Positions 8,311-18,600 of a stretch of DNA of 64,000 nt are shown piece after piece; position 1 is the first letter of the stretch; every line of letters starts with the position of its first letter. The notes below the pieces were generated by a model. It had not been told where the DNA came from and did no database searches. It saw only the letters and a program-made list of their open reading frames with translations. The stretch comes from Viridibacterium sediminicola (GTDB lineage: Bacteria > Pseudomonadota > Gammaproteobacteria > Burkholderiales > Rhodocyclaceae): assembly GCF_039631295.1 (NCBI RefSeq), contig NZ_JBDIVE010000003.1, forward strand, positions 310,001 through 374,000, given 5' to 3'. A program made the position numbers and the translations under genes.

Positions 8311-9594
8311 TCAGCGCTTGATGGCGCGATGGCCGATGTCAGTGCGGTACTGCATGCCATCGAAGTGGATGTGGCTGATCGCCTCGTAGGCGCGGTGCTG
8401 CGCAGCCTTGACCGAGTCGCCCAGCGCCGTGACGCAGAGCACGCGGCCGCCCGTGGTGCGCACCGTGCCGTCTTCGGCGCGGCTGCTGCCGGCGTGGAAG
8501 ACATGCACGTCTTCGGTCTTGAATTCCAGACCCTTGATGACATCGCCCTTGCGCGGATTTTCCGGGTAGCCGGCCGCGGCGAGCACGACGCCCAGCGCGA
8601 CGCGTCTATCCCATTCGGTATCCACGGTATCGAGCTTGCCGGCGACGGCCGCTTCGATCAGGTCGACGAGGTCGGTTTTCAGGCGTGCCATGATCGGCTG
8701 CGTTTCCGGGTCGCCCATGCGGCAGTTGAATTCGACCACGCGCGGCGCGCCATGCTCGTCGATCATCAGGCCGGCGTAGAGGAAGCCGGTGTAAGGCACG
8801 CCTTCCGCAGCCATGCCGGCCAGGGTCGGCTGGATGATTTCGCGCATCACGCGCGCATGCACTTGCGGCGTCACCACCGGCGCCGGCGAGTAGGCGCCCA
8901 TGCCGCCGGTATTCGGGCCGACATCGCCATCGCCCAGACGCTTGTGGTCCTGACTGGTGGCCAGCGCCAGCGCATGCTTGCCATCGGCCAGCACGATGAA
9001 GCTGGCTTCTTCACCCTGCATGAATTCTTCGATCACCACGCGCGCGCCTCCGGCGTCGTATTGCACGCCGAGGCTGTTGCTGCCGAGCATCATGTCGATG
9101 GCGGCATGCGCTTCGTCCAGGCTCATCGCCACCACCACGCCCTTGCCGGCGGCCAGGCCATCGGCCTTGATGACGATGGGCGCGCCTTCGCGATCCACAT
9201 AGGCGTGGGCCGCTGCGGCGTCGCTGAAGGTCTGGTATTTCGCGGTCGGAATATTGTGGCGGACGAGGAACTGCTTGGCGAAATCCTTGGAGGATTCAAG
9301 CTGGGCCGCAGCGCGCGTCGGGCCGAAGATCGGCAGGCCGGCAGCGCGGAAGGCATCGACCACGCCAGCGGCGAGCGGCGCTTCGGGGCCGACCACGGTG
9401 AGGCCGATCTGCTCCTGCTTGACCCAGGCCACCAACTCATTGATGTCGGTGATCGGCAGGTTCTCCAGCTCGATCTCGGCGGCGGTACCGGCATTGCCGG
9501 GCGCCACATAGACCTTCTGCATGCGCGGCGATTGCGAGAGTTTCCAGGCCAGTGCGTGTTCGCGGCCGCCTGATCCGATGACGAGAATTTTCAT
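8311..9594 (-). CDS. purD: Phosphoribosylamine-glycine ligase (GAR synthetase)
   Basis: PurD ligates glycine to 5-phosphoribosylamine with ATP, the second step of purine synthesis. The 427-residue protein is full length. It begins with MKILVIGSGGREHALAWKL, has the GPEAPLAAGVVDAF segment near residue 75, the ATP-grasp motif KADGLAAGKGVVVA near residue 145, and the HKRLGDGDVGPNTGGMGAY signature near 215. It lies 18 bases downstream of purH, and hemF follows within 17 bases, so it is mid-operon. A long open frame on the other strand (8296-9573) is a GC-rich shadow. Confidence 0.98.
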   Translation of the reverse strand: MKILVIGSGGREHALAWKLSQSPRMQKVYVAPGNAGTAAEIELENLPITDINELVAWVKQEQIGLTVVGPEAPLAAGVVDAFRAAGLPIFGPTRAAAQLESSKDFAKQFLVRHNIPTAKYQTFSDAAAAHAYVDREGAPIVIKADGLAAGKGVVVAMSLDEAHAAIDMMLGSNSLGVQYDAGGARVVIEEFMQGEEASFIVLADGKHALALATSQDHKRLGDGDVGPNTGGMGAYSPAPVVTPQVHARVMREIIQPTLAGMAAEGVPYTGFLYAGLMIDEHGAPRVVEFNCRMGDPETQPIMARLKTDLVDLIEAAVAGKLDTVDTEWDRRVALGVVLAAAGYPENPRKGDVIKGLEFKTEDVHVFHAGSSRAEDGTVRTTGGRVLCVTALGDSVKAAQHRAYEAISHIHFDGMQYRTDIGHRAIKR

Positions 9595-9612
9595 GAAGCG
9601 CTACCCGTGAGC

Positions 9613-11208
9613 TTAGTGGCGGAAATGACGGAAGCCGGTCAGCACCATGGCGATGTTCTGCTCGTCGGCGGCGGCAATCACCTCGGCGTCGCGCATCGAG
9701 CCACCGGGCTGGATGACGGCGGTGGCGCCGGCTTGCGCCAGCACGTCCAGACCATCGCGGAACGGGAAGAAGGCGTCCGAGGCGACCACGCAGCCGGGAA
9801 TGCTCAGGCCCGCGTTCTCGGCCTTGATCTTGGCGATGCGCGCGGAATCCACGCGGCTCATCTGGCCGGCACCGACGCCGACCGTCATGCTGTCCTTGCA
9901 ATAGACGATGGCATTGGATTTCACGTACTTGGCCACGCGCCAGGCGAACAGCAGGTCGGCCAGTTCCTTGTCGGACGGCGCACGCTTGGTGACCACCTTG
10001 AGGTCGCTCACGGCGAGCACGGCATCGTCATAGGTCTGCACCAGCAGGCCGCCGGCGACGCGCTTGTAATCGGTCTGGCTGATCTTGCCGAGCGGGCAGC
10101 TGAGCACCCGCACATTCTTCTTGGCGGCCAGCAGGGCCAGCGCTTCGGGCGTGTAGCCGGGGGCGATGCAGACTTCCATGAACTGGCCGGAGATCGCATT
10201 GGCCGTCGCTTCATCCACGATGGCATTGAAGGCGATGATGCCGCCGAAGGCCGAGGTCGGGTCGGTCGAGAAAGCCTTGCGATAGGCTTCTTCCGGCGTC
10301 GCGCCGAGTGCCACGCCGCAGGGATTGGCGTGCTTGACGATGACACAGGCGACCGAGCTGCCGGCATCGAAAGCCTTGACGCATTCCCAGGCGGCATCCG
10401 AGTCGGCGATGTTGTTGTAGGACAGCTCCTTGCCCTGCAGCTGGCTGTAGGCGCCGATGCCGCCGGGCTGCGCAGTCGGATCGCGGTAGAAGGCCGCGCT
10501 CTGGTGCGGGTTCTCGCCGTAGCGCAGATCCTGCACCTTGTCGAAGGCCAGTTGCAGCTTTGCCGGGTAGGCGGCGCGCACCGGGGCGGTGGCAGGTGCG
10601 AGCTGCTCGGCATCGACCGCGGTCAGCCAGTTGGCAATGGCCGAGTCGTAGCGTGCGGTGTGGGTGTAGGCCTTGCGAGCCAGCTCGAAACGGGTTTTGT
10701 AGGACAGCTCGCCAGCCGCTTGCAGCTCGGCGATGATGTCGGCGTAGTCGGCCGGATCGGTGACGATGCCCACGCCACCGGCTTCGCTGCCATGGTTCTT
10801 GGCCGCCGAGCGGACCATTGCCGGGCCGCCGATGTCGATGTTCTCGATGGCGTCCTGCAGCGTGCATTCGGGATTGGCGACCGTCGCTTCAAACGGGTAG
10901 AGATTGACCACCACCAGGTCGATGCGCGGAATCTGGTGCGCTTCCAGCGTTGCCAGGTGCTCGGGCAGATCGCGGCGCGCGAGGATGCCGCCATGCACCT
11001 TGGGATGCAGGGTCTTGACGCGGCCATCGAGCATCTCGGGGAAGCCGGTGTAGTCACCGACGTCGGTCACCGGCAGACCGGCATCGCGGATGGCCTTGGC
11101 CGTGCCGCCGGTCGACAGCAGTTTGACGCCGAGGTCGGCGAGCTGGCGAGCGAAGTCTACGACGCCTTGCTTGTCGGAGACGCTGAGGAGGGCTTGGGTG
11201 ACTTTCAT
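9613..11208 (-). CDS. purH: Bifunctional AICAR transformylase / IMP cyclohydrolase
   Basis: PurH carries out the last two steps to IMP. At 531 residues it is the usual length. The N-terminal cyclohydrolase domain (about 1-200) shows LLSTGGTAKAI, GRVKTLHPKVHGGIL and NIDIGGPAMVRSAAKN. The C-terminal transformylase domain shows LRYGENPHQSAAFYR, KHANPCGVALG (the conserved K-H catalytic pair) and DAFFPFRDGLD. It lies 34 bases downstream of fis. The dusB-fis-purH-purD grouping links translation, nucleoid structure and purine supply. The opposite-strand open frame (9607-11214) mirrors the whole gene and is not real. Confidence 0.98.
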   Translation of the reverse strand: MKVTQALLSVSDKQGVVDFARQLADLGVKLLSTGGTAKAIRDAGLPVTDVGDYTGFPEMLDGRVKTLHPKVHGGILARRDLPEHLATLEAHQIPRIDLVVVNLYPFEATVANPECTLQDAIENIDIGGPAMVRSAAKNHGSEAGGVGIVTDPADYADIIAELQAAGELSYKTRFELARKAYTHTARYDSAIANWLTAVDAEQLAPATAPVRAAYPAKLQLAFDKVQDLRYGENPHQSAAFYRDPTAQPGGIGAYSQLQGKELSYNNIADSDAAWECVKAFDAGSSVACVIVKHANPCGVALGATPEEAYRKAFSTDPTSAFGGIIAFNAIVDEATANAISGQFMEVCIAPGYTPEALALLAAKKNVRVLSCPLGKISQTDYKRVAGGLLVQTYDDAVLAVSDLKVVTKRAPSDKELADLLFAWRVAKYVKSNAIVYCKDSMTVGVGAGQMSRVDSARIAKIKAENAGLSIPGCVVASDAFFPFRDGLDVLAQAGATAVIQPGGSMRDAEVIAAADEQNIAMVLTGFRHFRH

Positions 11209-11242
11209 GAATGACTTCCGCGAGTGATGATGGGGCGAGCGC

Positions 11243-11479
11243 TCAGAGCAGACCGTGTTCGGTCAGCTTGCGGCGCAGGGTATTACGTGTGATGCCGAGG
11301 ATGTCGGCAGCCTGGGTCTGGTTGCCGCCGGTTTGCTGCATGACGGATTGCAGCATCGGTTTTTCGACCTCGCGGATCACCATGTCATAGATGCCGGCGG
11401 GCTTTTCACCGTTGAGGTCGGCGAAATAGCGCTCCAGCGCTGCGCTGACACACAGCGAGATTTCGTTTTTGGGACTCAT
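11243..11479 (-). CDS. fis: Fis-family DNA-binding protein
   Basis: Fis is a small nucleoid-associated dimer that bends DNA and activates rRNA and other growth-linked promoters. The 78-residue protein is a little shorter than the 98 residues of E. coli Fis, as usual in betaproteobacteria. The C-terminal helix-turn-helix (about residues 50-77, with GGNQTQAADILGITRNTLRRKL) is well conserved, and the preceding helix (about 28-48) forms the dimer core. Its ATG overlaps the dusB stop by 4 bases (ATGA type), the classic dusB-fis arrangement. Expression is therefore probably driven from upstream of dusB. Confidence 0.95.
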   Translation of the reverse strand: MSPKNEISLCVSAALERYFADLNGEKPAGIYDMVIREVEKPMLQSVMQQTGGNQTQAADILGITRNTLRRKLTEHGLL

Positions 11480-12516
11480 GCTGCAAGGGCTTCCACTTCG
11501 TTGGCCGGAGGATTGAAAGGGCTCGCGTAGCTGAGGGTTTCGCCACGCGCCGCAAGTTCGCCGAAGAACTGGTCGACGGCCGCCAGTTGTTCGGTCACGC
11601 TTTCCAGCAAATACATTTGCTGGCGGAAGGCATTCGAGCCTGCCAGGGTCTTGGTGTACCAGCTGATGTGCTTGCGCGCCACGCGCAGGCCGCTGTCTTC
11701 ACCATAGAAATCGTAGAGATCGAAGAGATGCTCGCGACAGACGCGATGCACTTCGCTGACGGCAGGCGGTGCGAGCAGCTGGCCGTGGGCAAGATAGTGC
11801 TCGATCTCGCGGAAGATCCACGGCCGGCCTTGCGCGGCGCGGCCGATCATCAGGCCATCGGCACCGGTGTAGTCGAGCACCTGCTTGGCCTTTTGCGGCG
11901 AGTCGATGTCGCCATTGGCAATCAGCGGAATGCGAATGCGTGTCTTGACCGCCGCGATGGTGTCGTACTCGGCTTGGCCCGTGTATTGGTCGCAGCGCGT
12001 GCGGCCGTGGATGGCGATCAGGCGGATGCCGCTGTCTTCGGCAATGCGGGCGATGCGCTCGGCATTGCGCGAGTTGCGATCCCAGCCGGTGCGGAATTTC
12101 AGCGTCACCGGCGTGTCGGGCACGGCGCGCACCACGGCATCGAGAATGCGCGCGACCAGGGCTTCATCGCGCAGCAGGGCCGAGCCGGCGGCGACATTGC
12201 AGACCTTCTTGGCCGGGCAGCCCATGTTGATGTCGATGATCTGGGCGCCACGTTCGGCATTGAAGCGTGCCGCGTCGGCCATCATCTGCGGGTCGGCGCC
12301 GGCAATCTGCACGCTGATCGGATCGACCTCGCCAATATGGTTGGCGCGCCGCTGCGTCTTGGTGCTGCCATAGAGCAAGGCGTTCGAGGTGACCATCTCG
12401 GAGACCGCCAGACCCGCGCCCATTTTCTTGCAAAGCTGGCGGAAAGGGCGGTCCGTCACGCCAGCCATCGGCGCGACAAACAGGTTGTTCTTGAGACGGA
12501 TGCCGGCAAATTCCAT
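11476..12516 (-). CDS. dusB: tRNA-dihydrouridine synthase B
   Basis: DusB reduces specific uridines of tRNA to dihydrouridine, using FMN and NADPH. The 346-residue protein has the FMN-binding TIM barrel with APMAGVTDRPFR (residues 15-26), the catalytic C100 in INMGCPAKKV, and ARGRT-like and GxMIGRAAQGRPWIF segments in the second half. The frame is open 38 codons further upstream, but the sequence MEFAGIRLKNNLF at 12516 matches the usual family start and places the catalytic Cys at 100 as in E. coli. It is the first gene of the minus-strand operon leading to hemF. Confidence 0.94.
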   Translation of the reverse strand: MEFAGIRLKNNLFVAPMAGVTDRPFRQLCKKMGAGLAVSEMVTSNALLYGSTKTQRRANHIGEVDPISVQIAGADPQMMADAARFNAERGAQIIDINMGCPAKKVCNVAAGSALLRDEALVARILDAVVRAVPDTPVTLKFRTGWDRNSRNAERIARIAEDSGIRLIAIHGRTRCDQYTGQAEYDTIAAVKTRIRIPLIANGDIDSPQKAKQVLDYTGADGLMIGRAAQGRPWIFREIEHYLAHGQLLAPPAVSEVHRVCREHLFDLYDFYGEDSGLRVARKHISWYTKTLAGSNAFRQQMYLLESVTEQLAAVDQFFGELAARGETLSYASPFNPPANEVEALAA

Positions 12517-12598
12517 CAGGGCGAACGCCTGCTGGACAGGCGGGTGTGTAAGGCGGGAAGGGGCGAATTCTACTCTGCCCGGGCCCCCTGCGGGCAAG

Positions 12599-12627
12599 CT
12601 GTCCAAAAGTTCCCGGCTTTTGGACAG
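12599..12627 (-). terminator. Perfect 11-bp hairpin after chpA
   Basis: Arms CTGTCCAAAAG (12599-12609) and CTTTTGGACAG (12617-12627) pair perfectly around a 7-base loop. The hairpin sits 16 bases after the chpA stop and upstream of dusB, the place expected for a terminator of the chemosensory operon. There is no clear T run on either side, so it could be an mRNA-stabilising stem instead. Confidence 0.5.
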
Positions 12628-12642
12628 CACCTTCCCCTCGCC

Positions 12643-15600
12643 TCAGCGGCGATGCGCAGCGGTGACGAATTCGTCGATCAGGCCCAGCAGCTGGTCTTCC
12701 TGGTAGGGCTTGCCGAGGTAGTGATTGACGCCGATTTCCATCGCGTAATTGCGGTGCTTGTCGGCCATCCGCGAGGTGATCATGATCAGCGGCAGATGGC
12801 GCAGACGCGCGTCGCCACGGATATTGCGCGCCAGATCGAAGCCGTCCATGCGCGGCATTTCGATATCTAGCAGCATCACGTCGGGCAGCGTTTCGGTCAG
12901 CTGTTCGAGCGCATCGACGCCGTCCTTGGCGGTGATCACCTTGTAGCCTTCGCGTTCGAGCAGGCGGCTGGTGATCTTGCGCACCGTCAGCGAATCGTCG
13001 ACCACCATGATGATCGGCGTGTAGGCCGTGCTGACTTCGCTGGCCTGCTGGCTCTGCAGATCGCTGTCGAGCGTGCTGCCGCCCTGGCGGCCGGCCAGCA
13101 CCACCGGGTTGAGGATCAGCGAGATTTCGCCATTGGGCAGCACCGTGGCACCGGTGTAGCCATGCAGACGCACGAATTGCGGCCCGGCGTTCTTGACGAT
13201 GATTTCCTGGTTGCCGAGCAGGGCGTCGATGTAGAGGCCGAGCTGGTCATTGCCGGCGCGCAGCAACAGCACCCAGTGGAAGCGCTTGGTTTCCGGCTGC
13301 GATTCGGTGTCGCCGAGCAGGCGCGGCAGGTAGCGCACCGGGTAGCGCTGGCCCTTCCATTCGGCGTAGCCCTGGCTGCGGTAGGCATTGAGCACGTCTT
13401 CCTTGACCTCGATGGCTTGCTCGACCATGTTCGAGGGAATCGCGTAGGTGCGTGCGCCGACGCGCACCAGCAAAGCCTGGGTGACGGCCAGGGTGAGCGG
13501 CAGGTGGATCAGGAAGCGCGCGCCCTGACCAGGGGTCGAGGACACATCGATGCGGCCGCCGACCGACAGCGCTTCGTTCTTGACCACGTCCATGCCGATG
13601 CCGCGACCGGCCAGGCCGGTCACCTGTTCGGCCGTCGAGAAGCCCGGTTCGAAGATCATCTGGGTCAGGCGGTTCTCGCTGACCTCCTCGTCGGCGCCGA
13701 GCAGACCGCTGCTGCGCGCACGCGCGGCGATGCGCTGGTAATCGAGACCATGACCGTCATCGGCCATTTCCAGCGCGATTTCATTCGACAGCTGGCTCAG
13801 CTTGAGCGTGATCTGGCCGGTTTCCGGCTTGCCGGCGGCGAGGCGTTCGGCCGGGCTTTCGATGCCATGGGCGATTGCATTGCGCAGCAGATGCTCGATC
13901 GGCGCCACCATCTTGTCGAGCACGCCACGGTCGATTTCGATATTGCCGCCGATGATGTCGAGGTTGGCGCGCTTGTCCATCTCGCGCGCGCTCTGCCGCA
14001 CGACGCGGTAGAGACGGTCGACGACATCGTTGAAGGGCACCATGCGCACGCCCATCAGCGCCTGCTGCAGGTCACGCGACAGGCGGCCTTGCGCGTGCAG
14101 GGCCGAGTCGGCGCCGTCGAGGTTGCGCAACAGGGTTTGCTGGATGGTCGTTACGTCACCGACCGACTCGGCCATCATCCGCGTGAGTTCCTGCAGGCGC
14201 GTGAAGCGGTCGAATTCGAGCGGGTCGAAATTGGCGTGCTGTGATTCGGCGGCGGCGATGCGCGACTGCATCTGCGATTCGGCCGAGATTTCCACCTCGC
14301 GCAGCTGATTGCGCAGACGGATGACGTTTTCCGTGAGGTCCAGCAGCGAGCGGCGCAGGGTCCGCATCTCGCCCTCGACCCGTGTGCGGGCAATGCTGAT
14401 TTCGCCCGCCTCGTTGACGAAGCGGTCCACCAGATCGGCACGCACACGCACCAGGGCGCGCGGTGTGGCTGGCGCCTCGGGCGTGTCGGCTGGCGGCGCG
14501 GCGCGCAGCACGGCGGGGATGTCGGCATCGCTGCGTGGGGCGGGCACGCTGTTCGGCGCCTCAGCTTCGGCGGCCGGGCTCGCCTCGGGGATGCGCTCAT
14601 CGCCGGTCACCAGCGTATCGGTGCTGCTTTCCGGCAGGGCACTGGCGGCGACCGCGGCATTCGGGTCGCGCAGGGCGCGCAGGATATTGCCGACCTGGTC
14701 GAAGCCATTTTCGAGCTCGTCGATCAGCGCGTCCGAACTGTTCGCGCCGGCTGCTTCGAGGCGGCTTTCCAGGCGGTGCACGGCTTCGCCCAGGCGCATG
14801 GCGCCGGCCATGCGCGCACTGCCCTTGAGGGTGTGCATCAGGCGCGCCAGCGCGTTGCGCGGCTCTTCGTTGAGCGGATCGCTGCGCAGCTGGCGCAGCG
14901 CGTCGCCGATTTCGGCGGACAGCTCGTCGGCTTCTTCAAAGAAGATCGGCAGCAGCTGTTCGTCGAGCTCATCGCTGACGAGGATTTCATCTTCCTGCGC
15001 GGCGCTGCCAAGCTCGGCTTGCAGCGCCGCTTCAGCCTCGATGGCGCTGGTGGCAGGCAGTTCGCTCAGTGCTGCGTCGTGTTCCGCTTGCGGTTCCGGC
15101 GTTGCGTCGAGCGCGGGTTCGGTGAAAGCGGGTTCGGTGAAGGCGGGTTCGGTGACAACTTCGTCGGCAAGGGCTTCCTCGGCGAGATCGCCATCGGCCA
15201 GACCCAGCCAGTCGCTGGCCGGTTCGGGCAGATGCGCTTGCAAGCTGTCGAGCTGGCTGGCCAGGTCGGACATCACATAGGGCATCAGCTGCGCGGCGAT
15301 TTCATCGCGCATCACTTCCAGTGCGCCGATGGCGGCATCGATCACCGCTTCCTGTGCGGCATCGGGGGCGACCTGGGCTTCGTTGAAGCGATGCAGGCAG
15401 TGCTCCAGCGCCTTGCCCAGCAGATGCGGGGCTTCAAAGCGTGTGGTGCCGGAGATGCCGCCCAGCGTATGTGCTGCGCGCACGGCATCCTTGCTCGGTG
15501 GCAGGGTGGGGTCGGCCAGGCGCTGTTGCTGGTCGGCGCGCAAGCTGGCCAGATGCTGCGCGGATTCATTGAGATAAAGCTCGTAGAGGCCGCGCGAGAG

Positions 15601-18600
15601 CGTGCTGCCGCCGATCTGCACATCGCTGTCGGGGATGCTCTCGGGGAAGGGCTCCGGCTCTGTCTCGTGTTGGCTGGGCGGAACGGCCGCTGATTCGAGA
15701 TTGATCACCGGCAGGCCGATGTCTTCATCGTCGTCTTCGATGGAGACCTCTTCAAGCGCGGGCTCCAGCACCGGTTCGGGGTAGTGGTCCGCTGCGCTGT
15801 CCGGCACGCTGGCGGCAGGCGGCACTTCACCCAGCGCTTCGATGCTGTGCGCCGGCCCGGTCTCGGGAATGTGCAGCAGATCGTCGAGCGCCGTGCTGCT
15901 CAGATCCGTTTCAGCCTGAGCCTCCTCCGGCGTTGCGGTGTCGGGCAGCAGCAGGCTGTCCAGCTCGATCTCTACTTCTGACGCGGCTTCTGACCCGCTT
16001 TCTGCCTCCGTCTCAAGAGACGTGGTGGGCTGCGTCTCGGCGGGGATTTCGTCGAGCAGGTCTTCCAGCGAAGTGGCCGTCAGGTCCAGCTCGTCGAGCG
16101 CAGCCGTTTCGGCGGGGCGGGCGTCGTGCTCATCCTGCAGCTGCAGCAGGCTGTCATTGAGCAGCGAAGCGGCCAGGTCCAGCTCTTCCTCTGCCGGCGC
16201 TTCTTCTGCGGCGGGCGGCGGCTCGACCCCCGGATCGAGATCGAGGTCCAGATCGGTGCCGGTAAACAGCGCATCTTCCTCGCCGTTTGCCGAGGTCTCG
16301 CCAGGTAGGTCTTCGAGTTCGGTTGCCGTCAGGTCGAATTCGCTCAGCGGTTCGAGCATCAGCTCGCTGTCCTGGCCGAGCTCACCGACATGCGGCATGT
16401 CATGGATGTGTGAGGCTTCGAGCGAGCTGTCGTAGTGCTCAGCCGCGCTGTCCGGCGCCGATTCCGGCAGCTCGGGCAGCGACAGAAGTCCCTCCGCCTG
16501 GCTGAGCGGATCGAGGGACTCATCTGCAAGACTTGCGCCCGACTGCGCGGTGGCCGGGTCTTCTGCCACCGCGCGCTCAGGGTGCGGTGGGCGTGTGGGG
16601 GTCAGGGTGTTGGGCAGATAGGCTTCGTCCGGCGCCGGGTCCAGCGATGCCAGCAAGGCCTGGGCGTGTTCGATCAGCGCTTTGGCGTCGCGCCAGGCGC
16701 TACCGCCGGACTTGAGCTGCTCGACCCAGGCGCCGAAATTGGCGACGCCGGCGTCGATCAGGCTGAGCAGATCGATCGTGGTGTCCTTTTCCAGCTGCAG
16801 CCAGCGGTTCATCGTCATTTCGACCTGACGCGCCGCTTCCGAGAAGGCTTCCAGGCCGACCATGCGGCTTGAGCCCTTGAGCGTGTGGAAGCCGCGGCGG
16901 ATGGTCACCAGCGCTTCGTGGTTATGCGGTTCGCGTGCGGCGATGGCGCGCTGTGCGCTCTGGTTGGCAAGCACTTCCTGAGCTTCTTCGAGGAAGATTT
17001 CCAGCAGTTCGGCGTCGAGTTCTTCAACGCTGACCTGCATCAGGCGTTCGGCTTCTTCGGAGTGCTGCGGTGCTGCCGGCGAGGCGACCGCCGACAGCGC
17101 TTCCTGGATATGCGAAGACGATACCGAGCCGCCGGCCTTGAGGTCGGCAATCACATCGCTGGCTTGTTGTTCCAGATTGCGGTCGGCGAGCAGGTGGGCG
17201 TCGTCGCGGATCGCTTCGAGATTGCTCACCAGCTGCTCGCGCAGCGCGCTGTTTTCCGGTTCGTCGCGCAGGGCTTCGACCAGCGACTGCGTCTCGCGCG
17301 ATTCGCGCAGCAGCTGCGCTTCGACGGTGCCGCTGGCGGCATCCTTGGCGGCTTCGGCGGCAAAGCGGCCGGACGGATCGAGGAAGTCGTCGAGGCGCGC
17401 CGGGCCGTTGCGCAAGGCTTCGACATAGAAACCGAGCGCCGAGAGATTGTGCGCCAGGCTGTCGCAGGCCTCGCGTTCCGGCGGCGTGTTCTGGATCGAG
17501 AACTGGCGGATCTGCGCTGCGCTCTCGCCGACCAGCTGTGCGGCGCGGTTCTCGCCGAGCATCGACAATGCGCCTTCGACCTGCTTGAGCGGCGCAGCCA
17601 GCGCGGCAAGGCTGTCGCGTTGCTCGGGGGCGCGGAAGAAGGCGTCGAGCGCCTGCTCGATCTGCCCCAGATTGGTCTGGATTTCACGCGCCAGCTGGTT
17701 GAAGAACAGGCGTTCCTGAGCGCGCGTGGAGGCGTCACCGAACAGCGAGGCATCCATGGCCGGCGGGCGGCCGCCCTTGCTGCGGATGTCGTAAATCGTG
17801 CTCAGCATGTCGACCTGACGCTGCAGCAGCGACTTGTCGTAGGCCGGCGACTGGATGGCGTGTTCGGCGATCAGCAGGCCGGTGGCCAGCTCCATCGACA
17901 CAGCCTCGTTTTGCCGCAGCGGATCGTCGCGTAGCCAGCTGCCGACGCGGCTCATGCTGCCGAGCAGGGGCTCGATGAGCGGCATGTTGAGCGCCTGCAC
18001 ACGCTTGAGCAGCTCGTCGAGCTGGTCCTGAAATTGCGGCAGGGCAATGGCGGCACCTGCGCTGAAGCGGTTCCAGGCGTCCTTGCAGGCTTCGAGTGCT
18101 TCCTGCGCGCGCAGGATCAGCGGTTGCCGCAGGGTGCTGGAGATTTCCTGGTCCGGCGTCGGCAGGGCGGCGGCCAGTTTGTAGACCTCGCGCACCGATT
18201 GGGCGTGCGGCGTCGACACATTGGCGGTGGCCACGAAGTACAGCACGTCGCGCACCAGGCGCTCGGCGACGACTTGCGAGCCCTCGATGATGCGGCGCAT
18301 CTGCGTGTCGATGCGGCGGCACAGGCGTTGCGTGCTGCGCTCAACGGCGATCACGCCCTCGGCCAGGCCTTCAAAAAAGGCAATCGACGCCCACCAGAAG
18401 GCGCGCGTCGCCGGCTGCGACTGGATGCGTTCGATGCCTTGCACGGCGCGCAGCATTTCTTCCGCGCCGGCGCGGCTGTGCGGCTGGCGCAGCCACTGCA
18501 GCAAACCCTTTTCGAAGCGGCCGCGCAGCACGCGCAAATCATGCGCAGGATTGGCGGACGTCACGGTTTCGCGGGCGTCCAGCTGGGGCCGCACGCTGAT

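Noticed and set aside
8296..9573. 425-codon open frame antisense to purD
   Set aside because: High GC content opens antisense frames; the purD frame has all family motifs and the antisense product has a His/Gly-rich composition typical of a shadow.
9607..11214. 535-codon open frame antisense to purH
   Set aside because: It mirrors purH almost exactly and matches no protein family; shadow of a GC-rich gene.
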